From assembly GCF_000219625.1 (NCBI RefSeq), contig NC_018211.1, positions 1,736,001-1,800,000 on the forward strand: DNA of 64,000 bases, written 5' to 3'. The notes under the pieces are model-generated. The model did no database searches. It was not told the origin of the DNA and saw only the letters and a program-made list of their open reading frames with translations. A program made the position numbers and the translations under genes. Shown piece by piece: positions 41,056-52,529 of this stretch. The stretch is from Zymoseptoria tritici IPO323. Its lineage: Eukaryota > Ascomycota > Dothideomycetes > Mycosphaerellales > Mycosphaerellaceae. Position 1 is the stretch's first letter. Each line of letters begins with the position of its first letter.

Positions 41056-43683
41056 TAGTGTGGTTACCGGTTAGTGTAGTTAGAGGTTACTAGCCTTTTA
41101 GTTAGTGGTAGTATGAGCTATGCTATCGTTAGTAACTAGCCGGAAGTGCCTCCGAGCTAATAGAATTAACGGAATGTGTAAAAACAGTGCACCTCCTTTT
41201 ATAACGCGTTCACGCGTATATACCTCTTAACTTCTACTACTTCTTCTACTACTTCTTCTACCTACTATTATATCTATTGTTCCACCTCTTTAATGCCGCT
41301 TATATAGCTAATAACCTCGTCTACCGGCTCCGGCAACGTCTATATCCTTAACCCTACAAACCCTAAATACGACAAGGCTACCCTACCTAATTATATTACC
41401 CTAAATAGCGTAAGTTATATACGGTAGCTCGAGTTTGCACCGAAGAAGGATATCCGCAAGAGAAGGAGTAAGATCTAGAAGCGTAGTAAGTAGTTAGTTA
41501 GTCCGTAAGGGCCCTCTTACTACTATTACTACCTCTATAAGGATATAAGGAAGAAGTAAGAGCTACCGGTGTTAAATAGAAACTAAGGGCTATTAACATA
41601 TATACTAAAGGTCTATAGCATCGATAAGGAAGGCTATATAGTAAAGAAGGAGAATAAGCCTTCCTTATTAAAAGCTAGTATAGTAGCTACGATAATGTCC
41701 GTAGTAACGAATAAGAGCGTAGAGCGCTTTAAGCACTTACTAGTAAGGTAGATTGTATATTACTATATCGCCTTCTATATGCTCGAGAACGAGTACTTCC
41801 GAGCTCTTATATCCTTTATAAATAAGGGCCTCGTAGGCTATCTTCCTCGTATAGCGTCGACTATTCGAGGGTAGGTTATAGCTAAGTATTAGGCTCGGAA
41901 GGTAGTGTTAAAGGAGGAGTTAGCGAGTGCACTAAGTAGCGTACATATATCGTTCGATAGCTAGACGAGTCCGAATAGCTATTCGATCTTTAGTATAAGC
42001 GCTTATTTTATCGATAAGAGCGGCAAAAGGAGGACTAAGAGGCTTACCTTTAGAAGGATGCTTAGCGAGCACACTAGTATTAACATTAGAGCTATGCTAC
42101 TAGCGGTTATTAAGGAATACGGACTCGAGAAGCGCACCGGATACTTTATAGCCGACAATAGCTCTAATAATAGCCCTATAATCGACGTAGTTCTAAAGTA
42201 CCTATATCCTTACCGGTCTACGAACTAGCGTAAGGGAAGACGCCTCCGCTACCTTAGCTATATTACAAACCTTATTACTAAGGCTATGTTATTAGGTAAG
42301 GGTAGTAGTAAAGCGATAAAGGAATTAGAGCGGTTTGTTTGTTGTTTGTTTGTTTGTTCCATTTACGTCCTTTCGGAGTCCAAGACTATGTAGGACGGCT
42401 TTGCTATAAAGGCAAGGCAGCAGATCTATTTACAATTAAAATCTTTTATATTCTTTGACCTTAGGGGAAAACCCCGTGCCTAAGGCAGGACCTGCAAGCA
42501 GAATCTGCCGAAGGACTTTAAAACAGCGCAAGACAGAGGAAATCAAACGAGTGTCGTTGTCTGTAGCTGGGGCTGTAGAATTTTCGCGCCAAGCTTTTGT
42601 AGAATTTTCAGCGGATCCTTCCGCTTCGCAGAATTTTCGCGCCAAGCTTTTGCAGAATTTTCAGCGGATCCTTCCGCTTCGCACACACGCTGCGAATTCG
42701 AAAGAGATGTAGCGCAAGGCGATGTAGCGCAAAGGCGCAAAAAGCAGCTGTCTAACTCGCTGCCTTCTCTTGTCCTCAATATGCCTTTATAGAACTATAT
42801 GCCGCCTTCTAGCGCATATAGCTACGTAGGTTGATCGTAGAGTTGTAGATTCCACCGAGTTCTAGCTCTTTAAAGTGTATGTATGCTTCCTTCGAGGGCG
42901 ACGAAGTCTCTAGAGAAGGGATATGCGATTTCGATTCGGATTTCGAGGAGGTGCGCGTATAGGGCAGAGTAGACTGCTTCTTTCTTCTTCTTGTTTGTAG
43001 CGTAGGGCTATTCGTTCGAATCGTGCTGTTGTTCTGTTGTAGCTCGTGTTTCGAGGCGGATTTCGAGAAGGATTTTGGGCGGATTTCGAGAGGTTTTCGA
43101 GGAGGTTTTCAAGGAGGTTTCTTCCAGACTGTCTTGGTTTCCCTTCCGAGGAAGGTACTTACGACGGCCACCGCGTGAAGGTGCAGTCTGTTCGGCCGTC
43201 GAATTAGAGCGGTAGTATAGTAGGGAATATCGTACTATTACGTATAGTCTATATCTAGCTTTAGCTTCGTATATAGGTCGGAGGATTAGGGACACACCGA
43301 CTACTAGCACCTCCGGAAGGACCTTCGATACGAATACGAGGCCTAATAGTATAGAGCACTTAATACTACCTCTTTTGCCCCCCTACCTTTTACTCTAATT
43401 ATATAGTTTACCGCCCTTTTTGCCCCCTATACTACCCCGTATGTCCGTACTACTACTATCCGCGGGAGATCGGAACCTTTAGAAGTTCCCCCCTTACATT
43501 TTAGTAGACGATATAAGACTCCTTCCTTCGCGAAAGCGGAGAAGGAGGATATATAAAGGATAGGTAGTAGTGCGGAAGTACGGAGCGGCTACGACCTCGA
43601 TAATAGCGCCGGTCGCCTTACGAGTACTTACGACGCATACGACGAATACCCTCCCTCGAAGAAAGGATTACGATATACCTCTG
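41056..43683 (+). pseudogene. hAT transposase relic, RIP-degraded
   Basis: With TAG read as mutated Trp or Gln, the plus strand gives a hAT transposase from about 41290: VERFKHLLVRWIVYYYIAF, ISFDSWTSPNSYSIFSISAY, FIDKSGKRRTKRLTFRR, GYFIADNSSNNSPIIDVVLK, RKGRRLRYLSYITNLITKA. The SFD.WTSPN and DN.S.N motifs are those of hAT elements of the fungal type. The left end (about 41056-41110) has repeated TTAGTG motifs like hAT subterminal repeats. It is interrupted at 42334-43200 by a LINE-tailed element; the region resumes at 43201, but I cannot follow the C-terminal domain. Inactive. Confidence 0.75.
42322..43212 (-). mobile_element. Non-autonomous LINE-tailed element 1 with 12-bp TSD
   Basis: Body 42334-43200, read on the minus strand, flanked by the perfect direct repeat GAATTAGAGCGG (42322-42333 and 43201-43212). 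The minus-strand 3' end is a run of CAAA units, preceded by ~125 bp shared with the 3' end of the LINE at 50387-55980 (CTAAGGTCAA, GCCGTCCTACATAGTC, AGGACGTAAATGGAAC). No reverse transcriptase or other protein is encoded. An internal ~52-bp tandem duplication lies at about 42577-42682. SINE-like behaviour, mobilised by the LINE, is inferred. Confidence 0.8.
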
Positions 43684-44488
43684 CCCCTTAGCTAGGGTTT
43701 GTTTTTGTTTGTTTGTTTGTTTGTTCCATTTACGTCCTTTCGGAGTCCAAGACTATGTAGGACGGCTTTGCTATAAAGGCAAAGCAGTAGATCTAGTTAC
43801 AATCAGATTTTTCGGTATTCTTTGACCTTAGGGGAAACCCCGTGCCTAAGGCAGAACCTGCAAGCAGAATCTGCCGAAGGACTTCAAAACAGCGCAAGAC
43901 AAAGGAAATCAAAAGAGTGTCGTTGTCTGCAGCCGGGGCTGCAGAATTTTCGCGCCAAGCTTTTTGCAGAATTTTCAGCGGATCCTTCCGCTTCGCACAC
44001 ACGCTGCGAATTCGAAAGAGATGCAGCGCAAGGCGATGCAGCGCAAAGGCGCAAAAAGCAGCTGTCCAACTCGCTGCCTTCTCTTGTCCTCAATATGCCT
44101 TTGTGGAACTATATGCCGCCTTCTAGCGCATATAGCTACGCAGGTTGATCGCAGAGTTGTAGGTTCCACCGAGTTCTAGCTCTTTGAAGTGCACGAGGTG
44201 CGATTTCGGTTCGGATTTCGAGGAGGTGCGCGTATAGGGCAGAGTGGACTGCTTCTTTCTTCTTTTCGTTCGTAGCGTAGAGGGCTATTCGTTCGAATCG
44301 TGCCGTTGTTCTGTTGTAGCTTGTATTTCGAGGGGAGGCGTGCCTCCAGGTCGTGTTGGTAAGGGAAGAGGGATCGACGGCCTCTCCAATCCTCCGGAGG
44401 AAACTTGGCTCTGCAACGACGGTATCGTCGCAGGTTCGTAGCCGGCACCACGTACAGGTGTTCCTCGTCGCCGACCCCTTAGCTAGGG
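43684..44488 (-). mobile_element. Non-autonomous LINE-tailed element 2 with 14-bp TSD
   Basis: Body 43698-44474, minus orientation, flanked by the perfect direct repeat CCCCTTAGCTAGGG (43684-43697 and 44475-44488). It has the same family layout as element 1: shared interior, CAAA-type tail, no protein. It lacks the internal tandem duplication of element 1. CpA/TpG are still common, so it has been little touched by RIP compared with the sequences around it, which suggests a later insertion. Confidence 0.82.
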
Positions 44489-46060
44489 TAGTAGGCTTAA
44501 GTACCTAAGATTAAAGTCTAAGTTTAAAATATAAAGTACCTTAATATATAAATCGCTATATATATATTGCTAGATCTACTACCGAATATACCCTAAATAT
44601 ACGAATATATAGACATATTCCCTATACCCTACCGAGCTATATACCCTACGCCGAGCAGCTCGTCGATATAGCCTAAGAAGGAGAAGGAAGAAACCGAGGG
44701 AGCAAAAGAGTATATAAAAAAGGGACACTAATATCGTATAGAGGCTCGGTATAAAGCGCTCTCGTACTAATATATATAACCGCGCTACCGGACTCGGATG
44801 TACGCCCTTAAAGCGCGACGCTATAGCGGAGAGCATATCGACTATAATAGGCGCGATTTAGGGCGAAAAGAAGCCTCCTAGGCCTAAAATCGTACTACCG
44901 TAGCTTTTCCTATACCCGACTATAGCGGTTAAAGGTAAGCGAGACGAGCGGCGACCGCATTTTATCTCTTGTTTAGCGGCCCGTAGTGCCCTACATACTC
45001 CGAAAAGAAGGACGAGCAAGTAAATATGCCCCCTTAAGTACCTAGAATATCGTACTAGTCGCGGTAAAAGTTATAATAGATATAATAGACATTAGAGATT
45101 ATCGCTCCTATACCTATACGAGCAACTACGCTACCGAGCTTAGCTATACGCCTTTAAAACGCGATACTACTACGGAGATAATATCGACTCTAGCGGATGT
45201 AAAATAGGATAAAAACAAGCCTCCTAGGGCTAAACTCGTACGGCTATAGCTTTTCCTATACCCGACTACCTACCGAGGAAGGTAGGCTAAGCGTACGGAA
45301 AACCCTATACGAGGCGCTCGTAAAGAAAAGAAAGAGAAATAGGGTAGAAAAAGAGCCCTCTAGTACCTAGAAAACTTTACCGACCGCCGTAGTAGCTATA
45401 ATAGATATACTAGATATTAGAGAATACTCGGTTACGTAAGCCGTCCCGTACTCTCGATAGAATAGCTATAAGAAACGAGACTAACTAGCTATTATAGCGT
45501 AGGCGTCGCGAATACCCTAAGAAGCGTCGCCCTATCGTACCGATCGTCCGACTGCTCCTCGGTATTACTTTCCGAGGTAATAGTAGATAATATCGCTACG
45601 AACCCTATACTAGAACTAGGGAGCATATAAGCCCTACCTAGCTCTACCGACACTAGGTTCTCGGTACGAGAATGCGATATATAGTACTCGGCTCTAGTTA
45701 GCTAGAATAGTCTAAGAGGTGCGACCTTTCGAGGATACGATGTTTCCTAGACTAAATTAGGAAGAGGGTCTAGTAAACAAATAATACCGAGCTACGGACC
45801 CTAGACGTATCCCTAGTCCTTATTCCCCTACCCTAGACTCTTTTATACCGTACGAGAAGCGATCCCGCCTTATTCTCGAGTTTCTAGATACTTAGCTATC
45901 CTACTTACCCGGAACGTACGATTATACCCTACCCGTACTAAGGAGACTATCGAATATAGCCCTAGACTATATATAAACAGCATAATTAGCTATAGTATAC
46001 TACTAGTAGTAACAATGTTTCCTAGACTAATAGTCTAGCAAACCCTCGAGAGCTTTAAAT
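44489..46060. other. Degenerate repeat DNA with a tandem duplication
   Basis: TA-rich, stop-filled, with no readable protein. Holds the tandem repeat at 44760-45440. A 274-bp segment (45741-46014) starts TGTTTCC and ends TAACA; its first 15 bases recur right after it (46016-46030). It might be an old solo LTR. Confidence 0.5.
44760..45440 (+). repeat. Degenerate ~326-346-bp tandem repeat
   Basis: Landmarks recur with constant spacing: GCTACCG at 44784 and 45130; GCTTTTCCTATACCCGACTA at 44903 and 45249 (both 346 bp apart); AGTACCTAGAA at about 45037 and 45363 (326 bp). About two and a partial unit, heavily mutated. Confidence 0.7.
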
Positions 46061-46296
46061 TATTATATCTGCCTCCGCCGAATACCGACAATCGGCATCT
46101 AATCCCCTACCTTAGCGGCATATGCACCCCTACTAAGGCCTTTTAAGCTCGTTTAAGCTAGATTGCGCCTATATAATTAATACGACCGCTCGAGGTATAA
46201 GGATACGTAGAATCTCCTCCTTCCGAGAGAGTATCGAATCGAGTCTGTTCTAAAGTAATTTATACTACTACTCTATTCTTAACTACACCTTTTATA
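46061..46296 (+). repeat. 5' LTR of element A
   Basis: Aligns with the reverse complement of the 215-bp LTRs of element B (shared TCTGCCTCCGCCGAATACCG and CGACAATCGGCATC). It has an extra ~21 bp near 46170. Its ends TATTATA...TTTTATA fit TG...CA termini altered by C-to-T/G-to-A change. Confidence 0.8.
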
Positions 46297-46329
46297 TACG
46301 ATTCGATCCTCCCTATAGTACGACGAATT

Positions 46330-49239
46330 ACTTCCGAGATAGCTTCGTCTCGTCCCGGCCTATTAGGGAATAAGAGCACCCGTCGCCGTACGAACGAACC
46401 CGCTAACAACCCGGAGACTATAGAAACCTCTACTTAGACTACTATTAGCGACGACGAAGACGCCGAAGGCGGGCCTAAAAACCCGGAAGAACCTATCGGG
46501 TACTAGGATGCCGCTAACGAGGGCGAAGAAGAACCGGAGAACACTCTACCTAAGGAAGAAGAAGACGATATTAAAGAACAAATCCGTAAGGAAGAGGCCG
46601 CTACTACTAGATAGGAGCGCCTCCTCTAGCTTAGCCTTCTTTAGGTACGTAACAAGGCTATAAGGGACCGCATCGCCTAGGTATAGGACGGATCTATCCC
46701 TACTATCCTACCCGATGCCCTAGTTCGGCTATCTATCCCTAAGAACGCGCTCCTAAAGGCCCGAAATCCCTATATCTTCGAGGGAAAGAACCGCGCCGAC
46801 TAGGAATAGTAGTAGGAAGATATTAACCGAGCAATTAACTAGGCTAGTATAGCTACTGACGAAGAAAAGATAGAATTCGCTAAAGAATAGATAGCGAGAC
46901 CCTAAAAGTAGCACTAGAAGCGCTACCTTCTCGACAAGGCACCTATTAGGCTAATATAGAGCGATATATAGCTCGTAATGCTAGATTCTATAAGTACAAA
47001 AGACGAACGTACCTAAAGAGCTATAAATAATATTAAAGAGGCTAAATAGGGCAATAGGACCCTAACTAGGCTAATAAACTACCTAAAAGAATAGTAGGAT
47101 AAGATCGGTTATACCGACATTCCTAGGATAATCTATAAATTTAAGGGAGCTCTTACCCCGGCGGTTAGAAACAGGCTCGAATAGGGCTAAGTTACCCTTA
47201 CGACCCTCGTAGATGCGGAGGAACGAGCTAATATATCGTACCGACAGATATAGGAATTTAATAAAAAGCGCTTAGTAAAGACTTCCGTCGACAAAACTAA
47301 TAGAAGGCGCCTAAATAAGAATAATAAGCCCCCGAGTAGGCTAAGAAGGCCTAAAACCCCTCTAAAGGCGGCTAAAGAGGAGAAGTCGGCTACCGCCTAC
47401 TAGATATATAGTAAAGAGGGCTACTAACGCTAGGAATGCCCTAATAAGGACTAGTCGGGAAAAGAGAGAGCCCGTAGTAGATCTCCTCTAACCGCTATAG
47501 GTTAAGTCTAGTACTTAGAGGCCTAAAGAAAGGCTACCGAGCTAGGAGGAATTACCTAAACTATAGGGGAAGGGCTAATACACCTTAAAGTAGAGATATA
47601 GGGTCCTAATAGGACTAAAATACTCCGAGTACTACTTAATTATAGAGCGCAAAGTAACTTTATAGACGATATAGTAGCTAAAGAGCTAGGCCTAAGCCCT
47701 AAGTTAGGGCAAACGGCCTAATACGTAGTACTAAACGGCTAGAGGATAGCTATTCGGGGAGAATGCCGCGTCCTGTTTAAAGTAACGGACACTTAAGGAC
47801 ATATAAGAGGATATATAGAGACCTTCGTAGTCGGAAGAATCTATAGGTTCTAACTAGTCCTCGGCATACCCTAGCTAGAACGATAGAACCCGAGGGTAAA
47901 CTTTATCCGTAAAAGCGTTACCTAGAAGGGGACGAAAGGTAGATAATAGAGGCCGGTTAGGCTTATCTTACCTAAAGAGTTCTAGAAGGACGCCTCCGGC
48001 ATCCCTTCGGGGCGCGTTTAGGCCCTTACCGCTTAACGTATAGACGACGCGCTAAAAGAACTGGAACTTCTAAGCGAATTCTCGGATTTCGCGGACGTTT
48101 TCGTAGAAGGAAACGAGTCCTTTCTCCCTAAGACGGGGCCGAATAAGCTTAGTATCGACCTCGAAGAAGGTAAGGAGGCCCCGTACAGCCTATTATATAA
48201 CCTCTCTATAACAGAACTAGAGACTCTACGTAACTACCTCGCCGATAGCCTAGAGAAGGAGTAGATCCGCCCCTCGACCTCCCTAGCGGGAGTAGGCATC
48301 CTCTTTATAAAGAAAAAGGACGGTAGCCTACGTCTATACGTCGACTATAGGGCCCTTAATACTATTACTATTAAGAATAGATACGCCCTACCCCTCGTCT
48401 AGGAATCGCTAGACTAGTTAGTATTAGCAAAGTTCTTTATAAAGCTAGATATACGAGACGCGTACTATCGTATCCGAATTAAGAAGAGCGACTAGTAGAA
48501 AACTACCTTTCGGACGAGGTATAGCTACTTTAAGTACACCGTAGTCCTGTTTAGGCTAACTAACGCCCTAGTAGTATTCTAAGGATATATAAACTACGCC
48601 CTCCGGGGCCTACTAGACTACTATGTTATAGTATACCTCGACGATATCTTAATATACTTATAAGACGCTAAAAGCTATAAGGAATACGTTAGGATAGTCC
48701 TCGAGAGACTTAGAAGACACCGACTCTTTACTAAACTATCAAAATATAAGTTCTTTAAGCAGCAAATTAGCTACCTTAGGTTCGTAGTAACCCTAGAAGG
48801 GGTCGAAATAGAGGTAGAAAGGATCTAAGCTATCGCTAACTAGCCCCTTCCGGCCTTAGTTAGGGACATTCGCATCTTTATCGGATTTGCGAACTACTAC
48901 TACTAGTTTATTAAGGGATTCTCCCGTATAGCTAGCCTACTAAACTACTTAATAGAGAGAGGCCTAAATAGTACTAAAGGCGGACACCGATAGAGAAAGG
49001 AGGAATTAGTTCCCCTCGAACTCCTACCTAATATAGTATAAGCATTCTAGTAGTTAAAGACTAGGTTTATTAAAGCGCCTATCTTGCGGCATTTCGACCT
49101 AAAACTACCTATCCGCGTTATAATAGATGCCTCTAGGTTCGCCGTCGGGGTAGTACTATCCTAACTATATAAAACGGAGGGCAAAATATACTAGCACCTA
49201 GTAGCCTTCTTCTCTAGTAAGATAAACGCGGCCGAAAGG
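46330..49239 (+). pseudogene. gag-pol of element A, left part (gag to RNase H)
   Basis: Reading TAG as Trp/Gln, gag runs from about 46340, ending in a CCHC-type knuckle (SKEGY.RWECPNKDW near 47410). It is followed by a retropepsin-like region (LLNYRAQSNFIDDIVAKELG near 47630), the reverse transcriptase (KEGKEAPYSLLYNLS..., [20 protein letters not shown] near 48310-48360, and VIVYLDDILIY near 48625) and RNase H (IRVIIDASRFAVGVVLS near 49120). Order PR-RT-RH-IN identifies Ty3/gypsy. Many TAG/TAA codons. Confidence 0.85.
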
Positions 49240-49244
49240 AACTA
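49240..49244 (+). repeat. Target-site duplication AACTA, left
   Basis: The uninterrupted family sequence (seen in B at about 58600 on the minus strand) reads GGAACTATAACAT. In A it reads GGAACTA, then element B, then AACTATAACAT. The second copy is 61778-61782. Confidence 0.88.
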
Positions 49245-49459
49245 TGTAAAAGGTGCAGTTAAGAATAGAGTAGCAGTATGAATCACTTTAGAACAGACTC
49301 GATTCGATACTCTCTCGGAAGGAGGAGATTCTACGTATCCTTATACTACAGGCGCAATCTGGCTTAAACGAGCTTAAAAGGCCCTAGTAGGGGTATATAT
49401 GCTGCTAAGGCAGGGGATTAGATGCCGATTGTCGGTATTCGGCGGAGGCAGATGTAACA
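49245..49459 (-). repeat. 3' LTR of element B
   Basis: 215 bp, TGTAAAAGGTGCAG at the left end and GATGTAACA at the right, nearly identical to 61563-61777. Confidence 0.88.
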
Positions 49460-51345
49460 TAGCCCCCCTCCTTGCGCAGAGCGTCGCGCTCTAAACGGTT
49501 TTACCTCGAGTAAATTCTTTTTAGTATTTGCTAAGTTTAATAGCCTAAGGCCTTAATTAGGGTCTACTGCGGCTTTAAAACCTAAGCTTGGATCCCTCGA
49601 GTTCTTCTCTTCTTTAACAACCTTGTACAGACTTAGTAAGTGTAACTTAATCCTATCCGATAGCTAAACAGGTCTAAAAGTGCCCCCCTAAGGGGCATTT
49701 GTAGCCTATATAGTGCTAACGTAGCGTTTAGTTCCCTTCTAGCCCTATTTTCTACTGGACGACCTCGAATTTTATCGAAAAACTGCTATTCTTACTAAAC
49801 GACCCTATCCGCGACCGAACGAGCCTATTATAACGCAACCTACCTCTATCGCGACCTAACGCAAGCAATTCGCCGCTAACGGCATCTTTAAGGGCAATCC
49901 GTGCGTTAACTGCCTTAATAAGCCCTTAAACAAGGCCGATTTAGCCTAGTTCTGCCTCTTTACGCGCGAATCGCTAGACAAGTAGGCAACTAATAATAAG
50001 GACGAATATTACCTAAAGTGTTACAATTGCTCCAACCGCGATTGTTTCTAGGTATGTATATATAGGGTTAAAAGGGGGCTTTCGGGGGCTAATGTAGTTA
50101 AAAGATGCCGGAACTAGTTAAAGGCGACATTACGAGGGCTAATAAGCTCCGTAGGGCCGCTATTGCCGCCGATAGTACCGGAGCGATAGCTGCGGCGGCT
50201 TGTTCGGCCTACAAGGCGGTCTACGTACGCATTAAGGGGTATATGTAGTTAGTTCGGGTCTGTTTAGCTCTATTAACCCCCTTTTAGGCGCTTTAACTCC
50301 TTTACCGGTGTCGACGGCCTCTATCTACACTAAGGCAAGGCCGAATTCGACTAGACAGGACCGCTTATGCTTAGAAAGCACGAGAACGACATCCGCACTT
50401 CCATTGCACACCCAATATTGACCCGATCATCACTAAACACGCACTATTCGAAAGCCCTTATCAAGGCCGTTCTAACGAACCCGCATTCACCTCGCTGCCC
50501 TCAAAACCCACGCCGCTACTAGAGTTCAAAGATTCACCTTGTTGCCCCCTTTGGGGTGCAAATTTTGACCCTAAACTCCGGGATTTGGCCCCCACCTCCG
50601 AAACCTTATTCCGACCTTACCTCCCCCACACTCGAAATATTCCCTGTTTAGGGCATTGCACAAGGAAGGTTCACAACCTGTACTACAACATAATACTACA
50701 ACACTTTAACACACTACAACACAACTAATACGCCGCCGATTCGGACGCCGTGTAGCCCGTTTGAAAGCCCTCGACGAGAGCTTTTATTCTAGCTATTAAA
50801 CGCCTGATTTGGTCGAATTCTAAAAGAGCTAAAGGCTAAACAAGAGCAGTGTCCCTAGGATACACAAACATACATATACACTTAGTTCTCTCTACACTAG
50901 AGTTACCTGTTGTCCTACGCCGCCGAGAGAGGAAGCTAAAGGAGCAGTATAGTTTAGTAAGGACGAATTTGCACCTCTAGGGATTAGAGTAGTAGTACTA
51001 GCTATATAGCTAGATACTCTGTATAGAGTATAGGCCTACCTTTCCCTAGAGACAGAGGTTGTCCCGAACCTGCTATAGCTACCCGCAGAACGCCTCTAAA
51101 GCCTGCTACAAAGACGCACGTTGCTGCAGGCTAGAGTACTTCCTAGAAGCAGAGGTATATTTATATATCTCTTCTCTCCTCTTTGAAGTATACCTTCTCC
51201 CACTTTGTATAGTAGGAAGAAGAGTGCCCTAGTGTCGCAAGTAGGCTAGGACCCGAACGCGATTGGAAATAGAGACGAACAAGCAGCCCTCTCGGCGTAA
51301 GACTGCTGAGCCTCTTTTTAAACAACAAACAACAACAACAAGACA

Positions 51346-52528
51346 ATGTCTACCGAGACGGAAATAGAAATAACAGACGCAAGCTTAGCCCCTCAGACTC
51401 TAAAAGCTACGGCTAGAGGGGACGAGGAAGTTACGTTTAAGTCTCTTAAAACCCTGCCGTTGCCGGAGGAACTACTAAAAAGAACCGGCATTCCTTTTAT
51501 ACCTAGGAAAAGGCAAAACCCCTTCGAATTCAGTATCTCCCCGACTCGCAGCCCTTCTCTCGGAAAGAAACAAACACTCTCTTACACGCCCGCGAACGAG
51601 AAGATCCTACAAGCCCGACAGCTACTAGTCGAAGCGGCGGGGGATCTAGTCGGGTTTCTAGGAGAACAAACCCGGGTTCTCGACCTTCTCGAAGTCTTTT
51701 GGCACTTTACCGAGCGTACAGACTTTAGGATAACGTCCCAAATCCTCGCAAAGCAAGTCTCGAACCTAGAAATAACAACAAAGAAACTAGCAGCACAGGC
51801 GAAGAAGCCTACTTTCGCAGACGTTATTAAGGGAGACAGCGGATCCGCTACCTCTACCTCTACCTCCTCGACAACAAAGACAACACAACAACAATAACAA
51901 CAACAACAACAACAACAACAACAGTGGACGACCGTCTCCCAGAGGGCTAGCAAGCCGAAAGAACAAGCAGAACCGATGCCTCTTATCCTTGTACTAAAGG
52001 ATAAAGAGAAGGAACTCGACTAGATCGCAACCCGAGACAAAATTAACGACGCTCTTAAAGGCGAAGACCAAGAGCTAGCTGTCCTTGCGATAAAGAAATC
52101 ATTTCGGGGTAATATTGTCCTAAACTTTGCAACAGAGAAAGCCCGCTAACGAACGATCGATAGCCTTACTAAGGTTACCGATATCGTAGGCGAGGCACGG
52201 GTAATAGAGGACTCTCTCTAGCACAAGGTCGTAGTCCACGGCGTCTCGACCGCGAACTTCAACACGCCAACGGGCCTATAGGACATTTAACGAGAAATTA
52301 AGACCTTTAATAGAGGTCTTAAACTCGCAGGTACCCCGATTTGGCTAACAAACGAAGAGAGAAGAAGGACTCTTACTAGGGCGACAGTTCTAGTAGGTTT
52401 TGCTACCGAGGAGGAGGCAAAAAGGGCTATTTAAAACCGTCTATACGTAGGCGCGGACAGCCTAAGAGTCGAGAAGGCGAAGGATCGTATACAACAGAAA
52501 GGGAGGCCCCTAGAACGTTCTATATGTT
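51346..52528 (+). pseudogene. LINE ORF1 (gag-like)
   Basis: The first 183 codons (51346-51897) are intact: MSTETEIEITDASLAPQT, ending in a Ser/Thr then Gln-rich stretch encoded by a CAA repeat. Beyond a TAA in that repeat the frame continues with an RNA-binding-like part (HKVVVHGVSTANFNTPTGL, TRATVLVGFATEEEAKRAI). Position, Gln repeat and RRM-like fold fit ORF1 of Tad/I-type LINEs. Confidence 0.7.
51880..51922 (+). repeat. (CAA)n repeat within LINE ORF1
   Basis: About 13 consecutive CAA-type triplets, one changed to TAA, encoding polyglutamine. CAA has mostly escaped mutation. Confidence 0.85.
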
Positions 52529-52529
52529 A

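Noticed and set aside
44405..44470. tRNA-like B box (GGTTCGTAGCC) at the end of element 2
   Set aside because: It is on the strand opposite to the element and no cloverleaf can be folded; not enough for a tRNA gene or a tRNA-derived SINE head.
45741..46014. Possible solo LTR starting TGTTTCC and ending TAACA
   Set aside because: No target-site duplication and no second copy of the whole segment in the window; mentioned only within the intergenic entry.
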